Below are positions 1 to 9,356 of a DNA stretch of 64,000 bases, in pieces. Position 1 is the stretch's first letter. Each line of letters begins with the position of its first letter. Made by a program: the position numbers and the translations under genes. Source of the stretch: Eubacterium sp. (GTDB lineage Bacteria; Bacillota; Clostridia; Lachnospirales; Lachnospiraceae). The stretch covers positions 1-64,000 of the forward strand of contig JAFVGA010000022.1 in NCBI GenBank assembly GCA_017475235.1. The letters are read 5' to 3'. The notes under the pieces are model-generated. The model was not told the origin of the DNA. It saw only the letters and a list, made by a program, of their open reading frames with translations, and ran no database searches.

Positions 1-474
1 CCAGACCTTGAGACAAAGGCTAACATTATCAGAAACACTGTAGAGATTGCTCAGGCTTGTGGAGTTGATAACCCTAAGGTTGCACCACTTGCAGCTGTTG
101 AAGTTGTTAATCCAAAGATGCCTTGTACAGTTGATGCTGAAGAACTTACAAAGATGAATGAGGCTGGCGAGATTAAAGATTGTATCGTGGATGGTCCACT
201 TTCACTTGATCTTGCTATTGAGCCACAGGCTGCGTTCCACAAAGGAACAACTGATAGAAAGATTGTTGGTGACGCTGACATTCTTCTATTCCCTGACATT
301 CAAGCAGGTAACATCACATATAAGAGTTTAGTTCACACTGCACCATGTAAGAACGGAAACATCTTAACAGGTACTAAAGCTCCTGTTATTCTTACATCAC
401 GTTCAGATGAGTTTGAAGCAAAAGTTAACTCAATCGCACTTGGCGCTGTTGTAGCTGAAGCAATGAATAAATAA
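1..474 (+). CDS. ptb: Phosphate butyryltransferase, C-terminal part (5' end outside window)
   Basis: The frame is open from base 1 (PDLETKANIIRN...) to a TAA at 474, giving about 157 residues of the C-terminal half of a phosphate acetyl/butyryltransferase. The family converts butyryl-CoA plus phosphate to butyryl phosphate plus CoA in the cytoplasm. Visible family features are the DGPLSLDLAI segment and the GDADILLFPDIQAGNI segment, followed by a short C-terminus. Butyrate kinase lies 49 bases downstream on the same strand, which argues for the butyryl rather than the acetyl enzyme. The start and N-terminal domain lie outside the window. Assignment is firm for the family and strong for the substrate because of the neighbour. 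Confidence 0.9.
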   Translation, partial: PDLETKANIIRNTVEIAQACGVDNPKVAPLAAVEVVNPKMPCTVDAEELTKMNEAGEIKDCIVDGPLSLDLAIEPQAAFHKGTTDRKIVGDADILLFPDIQAGNITYKSLVHTAPCKNGNILTGTKAPVILTSRSDEFEAKVNSIALGAVVAEAMNK

Positions 475-483
475 GTTTTAAAT

Positions 484-512
484 TAGCGCTGTCTTTGCAG
501 CGCTATTTTTTT
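484..512 (+). terminator. Terminator-like hairpin between ptb and buk
   Basis: A 7-bp stem (TAGCGCT with AGCGCTA, 8-base loop) is followed directly by a run of seven T. The T-run ends at the ribosome site of buk (AGGAGG at 513-518), so no promoter can fit between. It probably terminates part of the transcripts or protects the ptb 3' end. Confidence 0.65.
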
Positions 513-523
513 AGGAGGAAATT

Positions 524-1588
524 ATGAGTTACAAGATTTTAATTATTAACCCTGGTTCTACTTCTACAAAGATTGGTGTATACGAAGATGAAACTCAACT
601 TATGGAAGAGACACTTCGTCACACTACAGAAGAGATTGCACAGTACGATACAATCTATGACCAGAAAGATTTCAGAAAGAACGTTATTTTAGATGTATTA
701 AAAGAAAAGAATGTAGACCTAAACAGTATTGACGTTGTCGTTGGACGTGGTGGTCTACTTAAACCAATTCCAGGTGGTACATACGCTACTACTCCTGAGC
801 TATTGGAAGATCTTAAGATTGGAAAGCAAGGACAGCATGCATCAAACCTTGGTGGATTACTTGCATATGATATCGCACAAGAGATTGATGTTCCATCATA
901 CATTGTTGACCCTGTTGTTGTAGACGAGTTACAAGATGTTGCTAGACTTTCAGGTCATCCATTGATGGATAGAGTTTCAATCTTCCACGCGCTCAACCAG
1001 AAGGCTGTTGCAAAGAGATATGCAAAAGAAACTGGTAAAGCTTATGATGAACTTAACCTAATCGTTGTTCACATGGGTGGCGGTGTTTCAGTTGGAGCTC
1101 ATAAGAATGGACAAATCATTGACGTGGCTAACGCACTAGATGGTGACGGTCCTTTCTCACCAGAGAGATCAGGTGGTCTTCCATCAGGACAGCTTATGAA
1201 GGTTTGCTTCAGCGGTGACTATACACAGGCTGAGGTTGGAAAGATGATAAACGGAAACGGCGGTTTCAACGCATACCTTGGAACAAACGATATGCGTGAG
1301 GTTGTTGAAATGGCTAAAACAGACAAAAAGGCTGCTTTGGTAAGAGACGCGTTCCACTATCAACTAGCAAAAGAAATCGGCTCTATGGCCGTTGTATTAG
1401 ATGGTAAGGTAGACCAAATCATCCTAACAGGTGGTATTGCGTATAACCAGATTACATGCGACTACTTCAAAGACCACTGCGGATTTATCGCTCCTATCAC
1501 TGTTTATCCTGGAGAAGATGAACTCCTTGCTCTTGCACAAGGTGCACTAAGAGTAATGAACGGCGAAGAGGAAGCTAAAACTTATTAA
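524..1588 (+). CDS. buk: Butyrate kinase
   Basis: 354 residues, the usual length of the acetate/butyrate kinase family. It makes ATP and butyrate from butyryl phosphate, the last step of butyrate fermentation. The N-terminus [17 protein letters not shown] is the phosphate-1 loop of the ASKHA fold; [13 protein letters not shown] is the second phosphate loop, and LTGGIAYN near the C-terminus is the adenosine motif. [14 protein letters not shown] is the family-specific segment. AGGAGG lies 5 bases before the ATG. It follows ptb, forming the ptb-buk pair, with a terminator-like hairpin between them. Function is secure. Confidence 0.96.
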   Translation: MSYKILIINPGSTSTKIGVYEDETQLMEETLRHTTEEIAQYDTIYDQKDFRKNVILDVLKEKNVDLNSIDVVVGRGGLLKPIPGGTYATTPELLEDLKIGKQGQHASNLGGLLAYDIAQEIDVPSYIVDPVVVDELQDVARLSGHPLMDRVSIFHALNQKAVAKRYAKETGKAYDELNLIVVHMGGGVSVGAHKNGQIIDVANALDGDGPFSPERSGGLPSGQLMKVCFSGDYTQAEVGKMINGNGGFNAYLGTNDMREVVEMAKTDKKAALVRDAFHYQLAKEIGSMAVVLDGKVDQIILTGGIAYNQITCDYFKDHCGFIAPITVYPGEDELLALAQGALRVMNGEEEAKTY

Positions 1589-1602
1589 TTATGTCAAAAC
1601 AA

Positions 1603-1650
1603 AAAGAACCGGCCTATACAGTTATAATAACTGAATAGACCGGTCTTTTT
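1603..1650. terminator. Bidirectional terminator between buk and the GH16 gene
   Basis: A long, nearly perfect hairpin (5' arm 1604-1624, 3' arm 1628-1648, outer ACCGG/CCGGT) has an A-run before it and a T-run after it. It sits between two convergent genes, so it can stop transcription from both sides. Confidence 0.85.
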
Positions 1651-1672
1651 TATTGAAAAATCTTACAATAAA

Positions 1673-4336
1673 CTATTTTATTTTAACCTTCTTAGGTTTT
1701 GACCATTTGCCGAAGTACATTACACTATCAATCTTCTTAAACGCTCTTGCCCTTACAAAGATTTTCTTTAGCTTCTTAATCTTCTTTTTAGAAACTGTAA
1801 ACTTCTTCTTGTTAACATTTATTGTCTTCTTAACTACTGTCTTCTTATTCTTCTTGGCATTTTTCTTAGACTTATAAACTCTAACTTGATATCCATCTGC
1901 TATCTTCACAGTCCTCTTCAAAGTAATCTTAATCTTCTTAGCAGATTTCTTTTTCACTGCTTTCTTAACAGTTACTTTGCTAACTTTAATCTGATTAATC
2001 AATTTAGAATTATCTTTCTTTGTAGGCTTAATAGTTGGATTAACTGGTGCCTTTGTAGTTTCATCAGGTTTAACTGTAGGTTGATCGGTTGGTTTATCTG
2101 TAGGCGCTTCTGTAGTAGGATCTACAGGTGTTACACCTTTACCAATCTTATAATCTCCGTAAAGATTATCATCTACACCATCAGTCTTCATACCAGGGTT
2201 GTGATCAGGCTGCTCATCATCATTAGCGCCCACCATTCTCTGGTATGCTCTAATGTAATCTACATAAAGGTCAGCTCCTGTGAAATCATCACCAGGTTTA
2301 TTTCCACTATCAAATGTACCACCACATGCTAGGTTAATAATTGCATAGAATCTCTGATCAAATGGAGCATATGAGTTGCCCATATCTGAATTTGACTTCC
2401 ACTGATCCTTTGTACATTTGAAGAATGCTTTACCATCACAGTAAACTTTGATATTGTCATTCTCCCAAACTACACTGTATACGTGCCAATCTGTTGTATC
2501 AGTTTTCTTCTTACCATCTGCTGTGATATCAAGAAGATCACTTGTGTTTAAGTTATTTGGCCAAGCTCCACCGTAGTGCATAGCACCGAATACTTTGTTT
2601 GGAACTCTTCCTCTACCTTCGGCAATATCAATCTCGCCTGAGTATGCCCAAGCACCATATAGGTTATCATTTGGAAGCATCCAAACTGCAGGCCAAATCC
2701 CATTTCCGCTAGGGAATTTTGCTCTAACATCTACACGACCATACTTAACTGAGAAGTTGTTCTGAGTAGTAATCTTTCCAGATGAATACTCAGCAGTTCT
2801 TCCGTTTGCATGAGCAGTGTCGCCTTTAGCGTAGAATGTCTTTTTATCTTTTTTCATATGAATATTTAGTAATCCATTCTCAACCTTTACATTATCTTTT
2901 GAATACCATTCAAGCTCCTGGTTGCCCCAGCCGAAGGTATCAATGTTATCTTCTTCTAATAAGTATCCTTCAATTACATTCCACTTATTTGTATCAAGTG
3001 CGTTTCCGCTGAATTCGTCATTCCAAATCATCTTCCATCCAGCTGGTGTATATCCATCTGAGTTTGTCTCATCATCAACAGTAAGTTCTGTTAACATATC
3101 ATCTGGAAGGTTTCCTGTTGCATCAGGGTTTCCAATAAGTGTATATGTAACATAGTTTCCATCAATTGCTCCACCTTTTTCACCATTCTTTGGATAACCA
3201 ATTCTTAGTGTAGTATTTTGTTTAACTGGCTGGAACCATAGTCCGTAAACGTGGTCGATAAAGTATCCCCATTGCTGCGACAATGAAGCACTATTGTATC
3301 CACTACCTTCATAGACAAATCCACTTGCTGCAATATCGTTTAGCGGAATCCAATCATCTCCCACTTTTACTTCGTATGTAAACATATCAACATCTGATTT
3401 GATTGCTTCAGTTCCACCAATCTTAGGAAGAACAATTCCCAATGCTCCATTTGCATCTGCTGTTGCAGTTGTATCTGCATATGGTGTTAGGTTGTAGTTA
3501 TCTCTATGAGGTGGAATGAAATTGATTACAGCATCCGCATAAATTGATGCATCATCTTTCTTTTGAATTCTAAATGTGAATGAATGATCTACTCCTGTGA
3601 ACCAATATCCACCATATCCATCCGAATAATAACCGAAGTTTGTATCCCAAATAAATCCAGAATCTGCGTTTCCAAGCAAGTTTACAAATCCCTTGCCGTC
3701 ATTGTTATCTACTAAAACTTTTACATCGTCTTTAATCTGATCATATGTTGCTGCTCCACCATTGAAGGACCAAAGGTTCCAGTGTGTAGCTGCAGCACCT
3801 GTAGAATCCGCATTCTGCGAAGTCTCAGTAGTTGAAATGCTTGTTAACTCTGTCTTTGGAAGTTCATTCAAAGTCCATGTATATTCCAAATCAACATTGT
3901 TAGTCTTTCCGTGGAATTTTACCTTTGTAGTCTCAGGTAGTTTCATCCAAAGAATCCAACCACCTACATCAGGAGTCCACTGTTGCCATTCCCAGCCCCA
4001 AGTGTCATTGAATTTGAAATAATCAACTTTGTTGATGTCCTTGTATTCTCCGCCAGTAGTATCTGCCATTGAAACTTGTAATTCCAAATCATTCTCATAC
4101 TGTGCAAAAGAATCCTTTGTTAAAGCAGCTCCATTAATCTTTGGCATAACCGTACCAAAACTAACTGGTGCTACTCCTGTTTTAGATTGTGTTGGACCAT
4201 TGCCACCATTGTCATAATAGTCCATTGATGTAATGGCTGTTGCCGCTTTAGCTTTCGTTGGCATAAAAGCAAGACTAGTTGCAACTAGTGCAATAGCCAA
4301 AACAAACGTCATAGTACTTCTCATAAGTTTCTTCAT
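1673..4336 (-). CDS. Secreted GH16 endo-beta-glucanase with three N-terminal repeats and a Lys-rich C-terminus
   Basis: 887 residues. The start at 4336 is chosen because GGAGGAAA lies just upstream and a signal peptide follows (MKKLMRST..., hydrophobic core, AKA cleavage site near residue 31). Residues ~60-155, ~185-275 and ~300-400 are three related aromatic-rich repeats. The GH16 catalytic domain begins near residue 433 (GWKMIWNDEFSG); GEIDIAEGRG holds the predicted nucleophile E568 and acid/base E573. The ExDxxE spacing is that of laminarinase-type beta-1,3-glucanases rather than lichenases (ExDxE). A Thr/Pro linker then leads to a lysine-rich domain of ~110 residues. It probably degrades beta-glucan outside the cell. 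Substrate (beta-1,3 or mixed linkage) is inferred. Confidence 0.88.
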   Translation of the reverse strand: MKKLMRSTMTFVLAIALVATSLAFMPTKAKAATAITSMDYYDNGGNGPTQSKTGVAPVSFGTVMPKINGAALTKDSFAQYENDLELQVSMADTTGGEYKDINKVDYFKFNDTWGWEWQQWTPDVGGWILWMKLPETTKVKFHGKTNNVDLEYTWTLNELPKTELTSISTTETSQNADSTGAAATHWNLWSFNGGAATYDQIKDDVKVLVDNNDGKGFVNLLGNADSGFIWDTNFGYYSDGYGGYWFTGVDHSFTFRIQKKDDASIYADAVINFIPPHRDNYNLTPYADTTATADANGALGIVLPKIGGTEAIKSDVDMFTYEVKVGDDWIPLNDIAASGFVYEGSGYNSASLSQQWGYFIDHVYGLWFQPVKQNTTLRIGYPKNGEKGGAIDGNYVTYTLIGNPDATGNLPDDMLTELTVDDETNSDGYTPAGWKMIWNDEFSGNALDTNKWNVIEGYLLEEDNIDTFGWGNQELEWYSKDNVKVENGLLNIHMKKDKKTFYAKGDTAHANGRTAEYSSGKITTQNNFSVKYGRVDVRAKFPSGNGIWPAVWMLPNDNLYGAWAYSGEIDIAEGRGRVPNKVFGAMHYGGAWPNNLNTSDLLDITADGKKKTDTTDWHVYSVVWENDNIKVYCDGKAFFKCTKDQWKSNSDMGNSYAPFDQRFYAIINLACGGTFDSGNKPGDDFTGADLYVDYIRAYQRMVGANDDEQPDHNPGMKTDGVDDNLYGDYKIGKGVTPVDPTTEAPTDKPTDQPTVKPDETTKAPVNPTIKPTKKDNSKLINQIKVSKVTVKKAVKKKSAKKIKITLKRTVKIADGYQVRVYKSKKNAKKNKKTVVKKTINVNKKKFTVSKKKIKKLKKIFVRARAFKKIDSVMYFGKWSKPKKVKIK

Positions 4337-4486
4337 GATAGTTTCCTCCATATATAATTGTTGTCCGTACGCATAAAATGCGCTCACTCTTACTTTATAA
4401 TTGTAACACTAAAGTATGATTTAATTAGGTAGATATTATCACATAGGTGTTTCAATTTTTACTCTAAGATAACGAGATTATCGCAT

Positions 4487-4518
4487 AAAAAAGGGACTAC
4501 ACATATGTGTAATCCCTA
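4487..4518 (-). terminator. Terminator after etfA
   Basis: On the - strand an 11-bp imperfect stem (GGGATTACACA with TGTGTAGTCCC) is followed by six T. It lies 26 bases past the etfA stop and closes the butyrate operon. Confidence 0.88.
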
Positions 4519-4543
4519 AATAGTATTTATAGATTTTATATTC

Positions 4544-5599
4544 TTATTTGTTAGCGATTGCAGTTTTAATCTGCTCTGTAAGCATTGGTACTATCTTATT
4601 AAGATCTCCAACTACACCGTAATCTGCTACTTCAAAGATAGGTGCATCTGGGTCTTTGTTGATAGCGATGATAATGTCTGCTTCTTCCATACCTGCAACG
4701 TGCTGGATAGCACCTGAGATACCAATTGCGAAGTAAACCTGTGGACGAACTGTTTTACCAGTCTGACCTACCTGAAGGTCTTTTGGCATCCAACCATTAT
4801 CTACAACAGCTCTTGAACATGAAACTGTTCCGCCAATTGCATCAGCAAGATCCTGAAGGATACTGAAGTTCTCTTGTGAACCAACTCCACGACCACCTGA
4901 TACTAAAATTTTAGCATCCATGATATCTTCAACATCTGAAACTGCTTTAACGATATCTAGGATTTCTACGAACTTGTCGTTCTTTTCGATAGTTGGGTTA
5001 AACTCAACTACTTCTGCCTTCTTGCTGTCGTCTGGTGTGTTCTTCTCCATAACACCTGCACGTACTGTAGCCATCTGTGGACGGTTGTCAGGACATGCGA
5101 TTGTAGCGATTGTGTTACCACCGAACGCTGGACGTGTCATAAGAAGTTGATTGTGCTTCTGCTCTTTGCCTGGAATAGCAACTAGTGGGAAGTCACCAAT
5201 CTCTAACTGTGTACAGTCAGCTGTAAGACCTGTAGCCACTCTAGCTGAAACTGTAGGTCCTAAGTCACGACCGATTGCTGTAGCACCTACTAGCATAATC
5301 TCTGGTTTGTACTCTTCGATTACTGCTGTAAGAGCTTGAGCATAAGGCTCTGTCATATATGTTTCAAGTGCAGGATCGTCTACAACGATAACTCTGTCTG
5401 CACCGTATTTAGCTAATTCATCAGCTAAACCTTTAACGTCTTTACCAAGAAGTACTGCTGTAACAGTTTTCTCTTCTAGGTTTTCGGCTAGTCTTCCTGC
5501 TTCACCAATAAGCTCGAATGCGATAGGGCTAAGTTCGTTATCTACTTGCTGAGCGAAGACAAATACGCCTTTATAATCTTCTAAATTAATATTCTGCAT
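4544..5599 (-). CDS. etfA: Electron transfer flavoprotein, alpha subunit
   Basis: 351 residues. With EtfB it forms the FAD-carrying partner of butyryl-CoA dehydrogenase; in anaerobes this complex couples crotonyl-CoA reduction to ferredoxin reduction by electron bifurcation (known for the family). The C-terminal FAD-binding domain is clear: LVSGGRGVGSQENF, then VYFAIGISGAIQHVAGM, the EtfA signature, and INKDPDAPIFEVADYGVVGDL. The N-terminal half is the nucleotide-like EtfA domain. GGAGGAG lies before the ATG. It is the last gene of thl-crt-hbd-bcd-etfB-etfA, 13 bases after etfB. Confidence 0.96.
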   Translation of the reverse strand: MQNINLEDYKGVFVFAQQVDNELSPIAFELIGEAGRLAENLEEKTVTAVLLGKDVKGLADELAKYGADRVIVVDDPALETYMTEPYAQALTAVIEEYKPEIMLVGATAIGRDLGPTVSARVATGLTADCTQLEIGDFPLVAIPGKEQKHNQLLMTRPAFGGNTIATIACPDNRPQMATVRAGVMEKNTPDDSKKAEVVEFNPTIEKNDKFVEILDIVKAVSDVEDIMDAKILVSGGRGVGSQENFSILQDLADAIGGTVSCSRAVVDNGWMPKDLQVGQTGKTVRPQVYFAIGISGAIQHVAGMEEADIIIAINKDPDAPIFEVADYGVVGDLNKIVPMLTEQIKTAIANK

Positions 5600-5612
5600 A
5601 ACTTTCTCCTCC

Positions 5613-6398
5613 CTATATTACGTGCTTAGTTAAAAGCTTATCCATGATGTAGTCAACTGACTCATCTGGTGTATCTAATTCTACTTTTTCTCCAGCGCCC
5701 TTACGAACTTTGTCAGATGCCTTAGCAATCTTTGTAGGAGAACCGTTAAGACCTAGGTCTCCGTCTTCTACGTCCACAAGCTCTGCTCTAGAGTAAGTAG
5801 TAATTTCTTGTTCCATTGCGTCAAAGATTCCACCTGGTGTCATATATCTTGGCTCATTCAATTCTGAAAGAGCTGTGATTAGACATGGAGTCTTTGCCTT
5901 GATGCTGTGATATCTATCTTCATACTGTCTCTGAACGATTACGTCATCACCGTCAATCTTGATATCTTCTGCATATGAAATAACAGGAAGATCTAAGTGC
6001 TCTGCTATCTGTGGACCAACCTGAGCTGTGTCACCGTCGATAGCCTGACGACCTGTGATAATGATATCGTACTCTAAGTTTCTGATAGCACCAGCGATTG
6101 TTGTAGATGTAGCCCATGTGTCGGCACCACCTAAAACTCTATCTGTTACTAGTACGCCCTTATCTGCTCCCATAGCCAAAGCTTCACGAAGAACCTCTGC
6201 AGCCTTTGGAAGACCCATTGTAAGAACTGTAACTTCTGCATCATACTCATCTTTTAATCTAAGAGCTGCCTCTAAACCTGCCTTATCATCTGGATTCATA
6301 ATAGCAAGCATTGCCGCTCTGTTTAACGTACCATCAGGATTGAACTCAACGCCACCCTTTGTATCAGGTACTTGCTTAATACAAACTATAACTTTCAT
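5613..6398 (-). CDS. etfB: Electron transfer flavoprotein, beta subunit
   Basis: 261 residues, standard length. It begins MKVIVCIKQVPDT, typical of EtfB. The segment GRQAIDGDTAQVGPQIAE is the nucleotide-binding region; in bifurcating EtfB proteins this site binds a second FAD and NAD. It lies between bcd and etfA with gaps of 13 bases on each side, so the three are surely co-translated and assemble as a Bcd-EtfAB complex in the cytoplasm. Start supported by AAGGAGGAA upstream. Confidence 0.96.
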   Translation of the reverse strand: MKVIVCIKQVPDTKGGVEFNPDGTLNRAAMLAIMNPDDKAGLEAALRLKDEYDAEVTVLTMGLPKAAEVLREALAMGADKGVLVTDRVLGGADTWATSTTIAGAIRNLEYDIIITGRQAIDGDTAQVGPQIAEHLDLPVISYAEDIKIDGDDVIVQRQYEDRYHSIKAKTPCLITALSELNEPRYMTPGGIFDAMEQEITTYSRAELVDVEDGDLGLNGSPTKIAKASDKVRKGAGEKVELDTPDESVDYIMDKLLTKHVI

Positions 6399-6411
6399 CT
6401 TGAGTTCCTCC

Positions 6412-7584
6412 TTACTTTAATAGATTTGCTGAGATTACCATTCTTTGAACTTCTGATGTACCTTCGTAGATTTCTGTAATCTTAGCATCTCTCATCATAC
6501 GCTCAATATCGTATTCTCTAATGTAACCATAACCACCGTGTAACTGAACTGCCTTAGTTGTTACTTCCATAGCAACCTCTGCAGCACATAGTTTAGCCTG
6601 AGCAGCCTCTACTGAATATGATGTCTTACCATCTTTCTGGTACTCATCTTTCTTCAATGCTGCCTTGTAAACTAACAACTTAGCACATTCAACCTTTGTA
6701 GCCATATCAGCTAGCTGGAACTGAGTGTTCTGGAAAGCGCCGATAGCTCTACCGAACTGTTTTCTTTCCTTAACATACTCAACAGTTCTCTCTAGTGCAC
6801 CTTCAGCAAGACCTAGAGCCTGTGCTGCGATACCAATACGTCCACCGTCAAGTGTGTGCATAGCAATCTTAAATCCTTGACCCTTTTTGCCTAGGATGTT
6901 CTCTTCTGGAATTCTGCAATCTTCAAAGATTAGCTCGTAAGTTGATGAACCTCTGATACCCATCTTCTTTTCTTTTGTACCAAATGTAAATCCTGGAGCA
7001 TCTTTGTCTACGATGAAGGCAGAGATTTCTTTCATCATTCTGCCGCGCTTCTCAACTTTACCAGTAACAGCGATAACGATATAAACGTCAGCTTCCTTAC
7101 CGTTTGTGATGAAGCACTTAGAACCATTAAGAACCCACTCGTGAGTCTCTTCATCTAATACTGCCTTTGTCTGCTGTCCCTGTGCGTCTGTACCAGCACC
7201 TGGCTCAGTAAGACCAAAAGCACCAATCTTTTTACCTGATGCAAGATCTGGCAAATATTTCTTTTTCTGATCTTCAGTACCAAAGCTCATAATTGGATCT
7301 GCACAAAGTGATGTGTGTGCAGAAACGATAACGCCTGTAGTACCACAAACCTTTGACAACTCTTCTACGCACATAGCGTATGTAAGAATGTCACAACCCT
7401 GTCCGCCGTATTCCTTAGGAATTGGAATTCCCATGAAACCGTACTTGGACATTTTTTCAACTGTCTCTTTTGGAAATCTTTCTTCTTCGTCGACTTCCTG
7501 AGCGAGATCTCTTACTTCATTTTCAGCGAAGTCTCTGAATAGAGTCTGCGCCATTTTATGCTTTTCGCTCAAAGTAAAATCCAT
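6412..7584 (-). CDS. bcd: Butyryl-CoA dehydrogenase
   Basis: 390 residues, a short-chain acyl-CoA dehydrogenase. It reduces crotonyl-CoA to butyryl-CoA with electrons from EtfAB. Visible motifs: GAFGLTEPGAGTDAQG (flavin and substrate binding), QLHGGYGYIREYDIERMMRDAKITEIYEG (split here as one C-terminal signature), with the predicted catalytic Glu in IYEGTSE. The N-terminal helical domain and central beta domain are complete. GGAGGAAA precedes the ATG. The adjacency to etfB-etfA supports the bifurcating butyrate role over a catabolic one. Confidence 0.96.
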   Translation of the reverse strand: MDFTLSEKHKMAQTLFRDFAENEVRDLAQEVDEEERFPKETVEKMSKYGFMGIPIPKEYGGQGCDILTYAMCVEELSKVCGTTGVIVSAHTSLCADPIMSFGTEDQKKKYLPDLASGKKIGAFGLTEPGAGTDAQGQQTKAVLDEETHEWVLNGSKCFITNGKEADVYIVIAVTGKVEKRGRMMKEISAFIVDKDAPGFTFGTKEKKMGIRGSSTYELIFEDCRIPEENILGKKGQGFKIAMHTLDGGRIGIAAQALGLAEGALERTVEYVKERKQFGRAIGAFQNTQFQLADMATKVECAKLLVYKAALKKDEYQKDGKTSYSVEAAQAKLCAAEVAMEVTTKAVQLHGGYGYIREYDIERMMRDAKITEIYEGTSEVQRMVISANLLK

Positions 7585-7642
7585 AATACTTTTCCTCCAT
7601 AAATACTTTATAACTTTATAAAAAACAACTTAGAGTCGTTAA

Positions 7643-8482
7643 TTATTTACTGTAGTCGTAGAAACCTTTACCAGTCTTTCTACCTAGGTTGCCTTCTTCT
7701 ACCATCTTCTTTAGAAGTGGAGCTGGAGCATACTTGTCATCACCAGTCTCAGTGTGTAGTACTTCCATAATTGCAAGACAAACATCTAAACCAATCAAAT
7801 CACCCAAAGCCAAAGGTCCCATTGGATGTGAAGCACCTAGCTGCATAGCTGTGTCAATATCTTCAGCTGTAGCTGTGCCCGCTTCGAATACTCCAATACC
7901 TTCGTTAATCATTGGGATAAGAATTCTATTTACAACGAAACCAGGAGCTTCCTTAACCTTTACAGGTGTCTTTCCGATTTCTTTAGAAATCTCAACAATC
8001 TTCTCCACTAAGTCATCAGGTGTGTTCTCACCAGCGATAACTTCTACTAACTTCATTCTGTCAGCTGGGTTGAAGAAGTGCATACCTATCATAGGTCTGT
8101 CTAAATCTTCACCAATCTTTGTGATTGAAAGAGATGATGTATTACTAGCAAAAATACAATCAGCTGGAACGATGTCCATTAACTCTTTGAATGTAGTCTT
8201 CTTGATTTCCATGTTCTCAGGTGCAACCTCAACAATAAGTTCTGCATCTGTACAGATATCTTTAAGACCTGTTGTAATCTTTCCTAGAATCTCTTCACCC
8301 TTCTCAGCTGTAATCTTTTCCTTACCAACTAAGAAGTTGATGTTCTTTTCAATCTTAGCCTTTCCGCCATCAGCAAACTCCTGCTTGATGTCGCAAAGAT
8401 AAACTTCATAACCATCTGTCATTGCAAATGCCTGAGCAATACCTGAACCCATAACACCTGCGCCAATTACTCCTACTTTCAT
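7643..8482 (-). CDS. hbd: 3-hydroxybutyryl-CoA dehydrogenase
   Basis: 279 residues, the usual length for the clostridial enzyme. It reduces acetoacetyl-CoA to 3-hydroxybutyryl-CoA with NAD(P)H. The N-terminus has the Rossmann motif [31 protein letters not shown] holds the catalytic His region; the C-terminal helical domain contains [15 protein letters not shown]. The start has GGAGGAAAA upstream. It sits between crt and bcd in the butyrate operon, an order different from the crt-bcd-etfBA-hbd of solventogenic clostridia. Confidence 0.96.
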   Translation of the reverse strand: MKVGVIGAGVMGSGIAQAFAMTDGYEVYLCDIKQEFADGGKAKIEKNINFLVGKEKITAEKGEEILGKITTGLKDICTDAELIVEVAPENMEIKKTTFKELMDIVPADCIFASNTSSLSITKIGEDLDRPMIGMHFFNPADRMKLVEVIAGENTPDDLVEKIVEISKEIGKTPVKVKEAPGFVVNRILIPMINEGIGVFEAGTATAEDIDTAMQLGASHPMGPLALGDLIGLDVCLAIMEVLHTETGDDKYAPAPLLKKMVEEGNLGRKTGKGFYDYSK

Positions 8483-8500
8483 TTCATTTTCCTCCGTTAA

Positions 8501-9292
8501 TTACTTGTTTTGGAAAGGAACTACTTTAAGTTTCTTTTCCTTATCTTTTTCTAGGAAGTTACCCATTCCTGCTTTTTGATCTTCTGTCTCAAAACAACTT
8601 CCAAATAGTTTCTCTTCAATAACGATTGCTTGATCCATATCTACATCTAAACCATCGTTAATAGCCTTCTTACAAGCTCTAACAGCAATAGGTGCCTGCA
8701 TAGCGATACCACTTGCCATTTTCTTTGCAGCAGCCATAAGTTCTTCCTGTGGATAAACTGCATTTACAAGACCAATTCTGAAAGCCTCATCAGCCTTGAT
8801 ATTTCTGCCTGTGTAAATCATCTGCTTAGCCATTCCTGGACCAACTAATCTAGCAAGTCTCTGTGTTCCGCCAAAACCAGGTGTGATTCCTAGACCAACT
8901 TCTGGCTGACCAAAGATAGCATTCGCTGAACAGATTCTTATATCACAGCTCATTGAGATTTCGCATCCGCCACCCAATGCAAAACCATTGATTGCAGCGA
9001 TTACTGGAATCTCAAGAGTTTCTAACTTTCTAAATACATCATTACCCTTTTTGCCGAAGGCTTCTCCCTCTGCCTTTGTAAGTGTACTCATCTCTCCAAT
9101 ATCTGCGCCTGCGACAAAGGACTTGTCTCCCTCACCAGTTAGGATAAGTGCTCTTGTCTCGTTAGCATCAATACTGTCTAGTACTTCATTTAACTCGTCT
9201 AGTACTTGTGAGTTCAAAGCATTCAAAGCTTGAGGTCTATTGATTGTAATAATGCCTACAAAATCTTCTTTTTCAAATTTAATGAATTCCAT
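8501..9292 (-). CDS. crt: 3-hydroxybutyryl-CoA dehydratase (crotonase)
   Basis: 263 residues, enoyl-CoA hydratase family. It dehydrates 3-hydroxybutyryl-CoA to crotonyl-CoA. GADIGEMS and NGFALGGGCEISMSCD form the oxyanion hole, and the two expected catalytic glutamates are in GGGCE and in GQPEVGLG. AAGGAGA precedes the ATG. It is the second gene of the operon, 64 bases after thl, with an intervening hairpin. Confidence 0.95.
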   Translation of the reverse strand: MEFIKFEKEDFVGIITINRPQALNALNSQVLDELNEVLDSIDANETRALILTGEGDKSFVAGADIGEMSTLTKAEGEAFGKKGNDVFRKLETLEIPVIAAINGFALGGGCEISMSCDIRICSANAIFGQPEVGLGITPGFGGTQRLARLVGPGMAKQMIYTGRNIKADEAFRIGLVNAVYPQEELMAAAKKMASGIAMQAPIAVRACKKAINDGLDVDMDQAIVIEEKLFGSCFETEDQKAGMGNFLEKDKEKKLKVVPFQNK

Positions 9293-9316
9293 TTTTATCT
9301 CCTTATAAACGCCATA

Positions 9317-9344
9317 AAACCACAGCAGTCTCCCACTGTGGTTT
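9317..9344 (-). other. Intercistronic hairpin between thl and crt
   Basis: A perfect 9-bp stem (AAACCACAG with CTGTGGTTT, 10-base loop) lies in the only sizeable gap inside the start of the operon. On the - strand it is followed by TTTTATGG, not a clean T-run, so it looks more like an mRNA processing or 3'-end stabilising element, or a weak terminator, than a full stop. Confidence 0.55.
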
Positions 9345-9356
9345 AATAGTTTTTAA

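Noticed and set aside
1653..2332. Open frames on + opposite the Lys-rich end of the GH16 gene
   Set aside because: They are mirror frames of lysine codons (poly-Phe/Leu-like), without ribosome sites.
4337..4387. 17-residue N-terminal extension of the GH16 protein
   Set aside because: A good ribosome site and the signal peptide begin at 4336; the extension would bury the signal.
9317..9344. Full intrinsic terminator between thl and crt
   Set aside because: No clean T-run follows the stem, and termination here would cut off the rest of the butyrate operon. Listed as an intercistronic hairpin.
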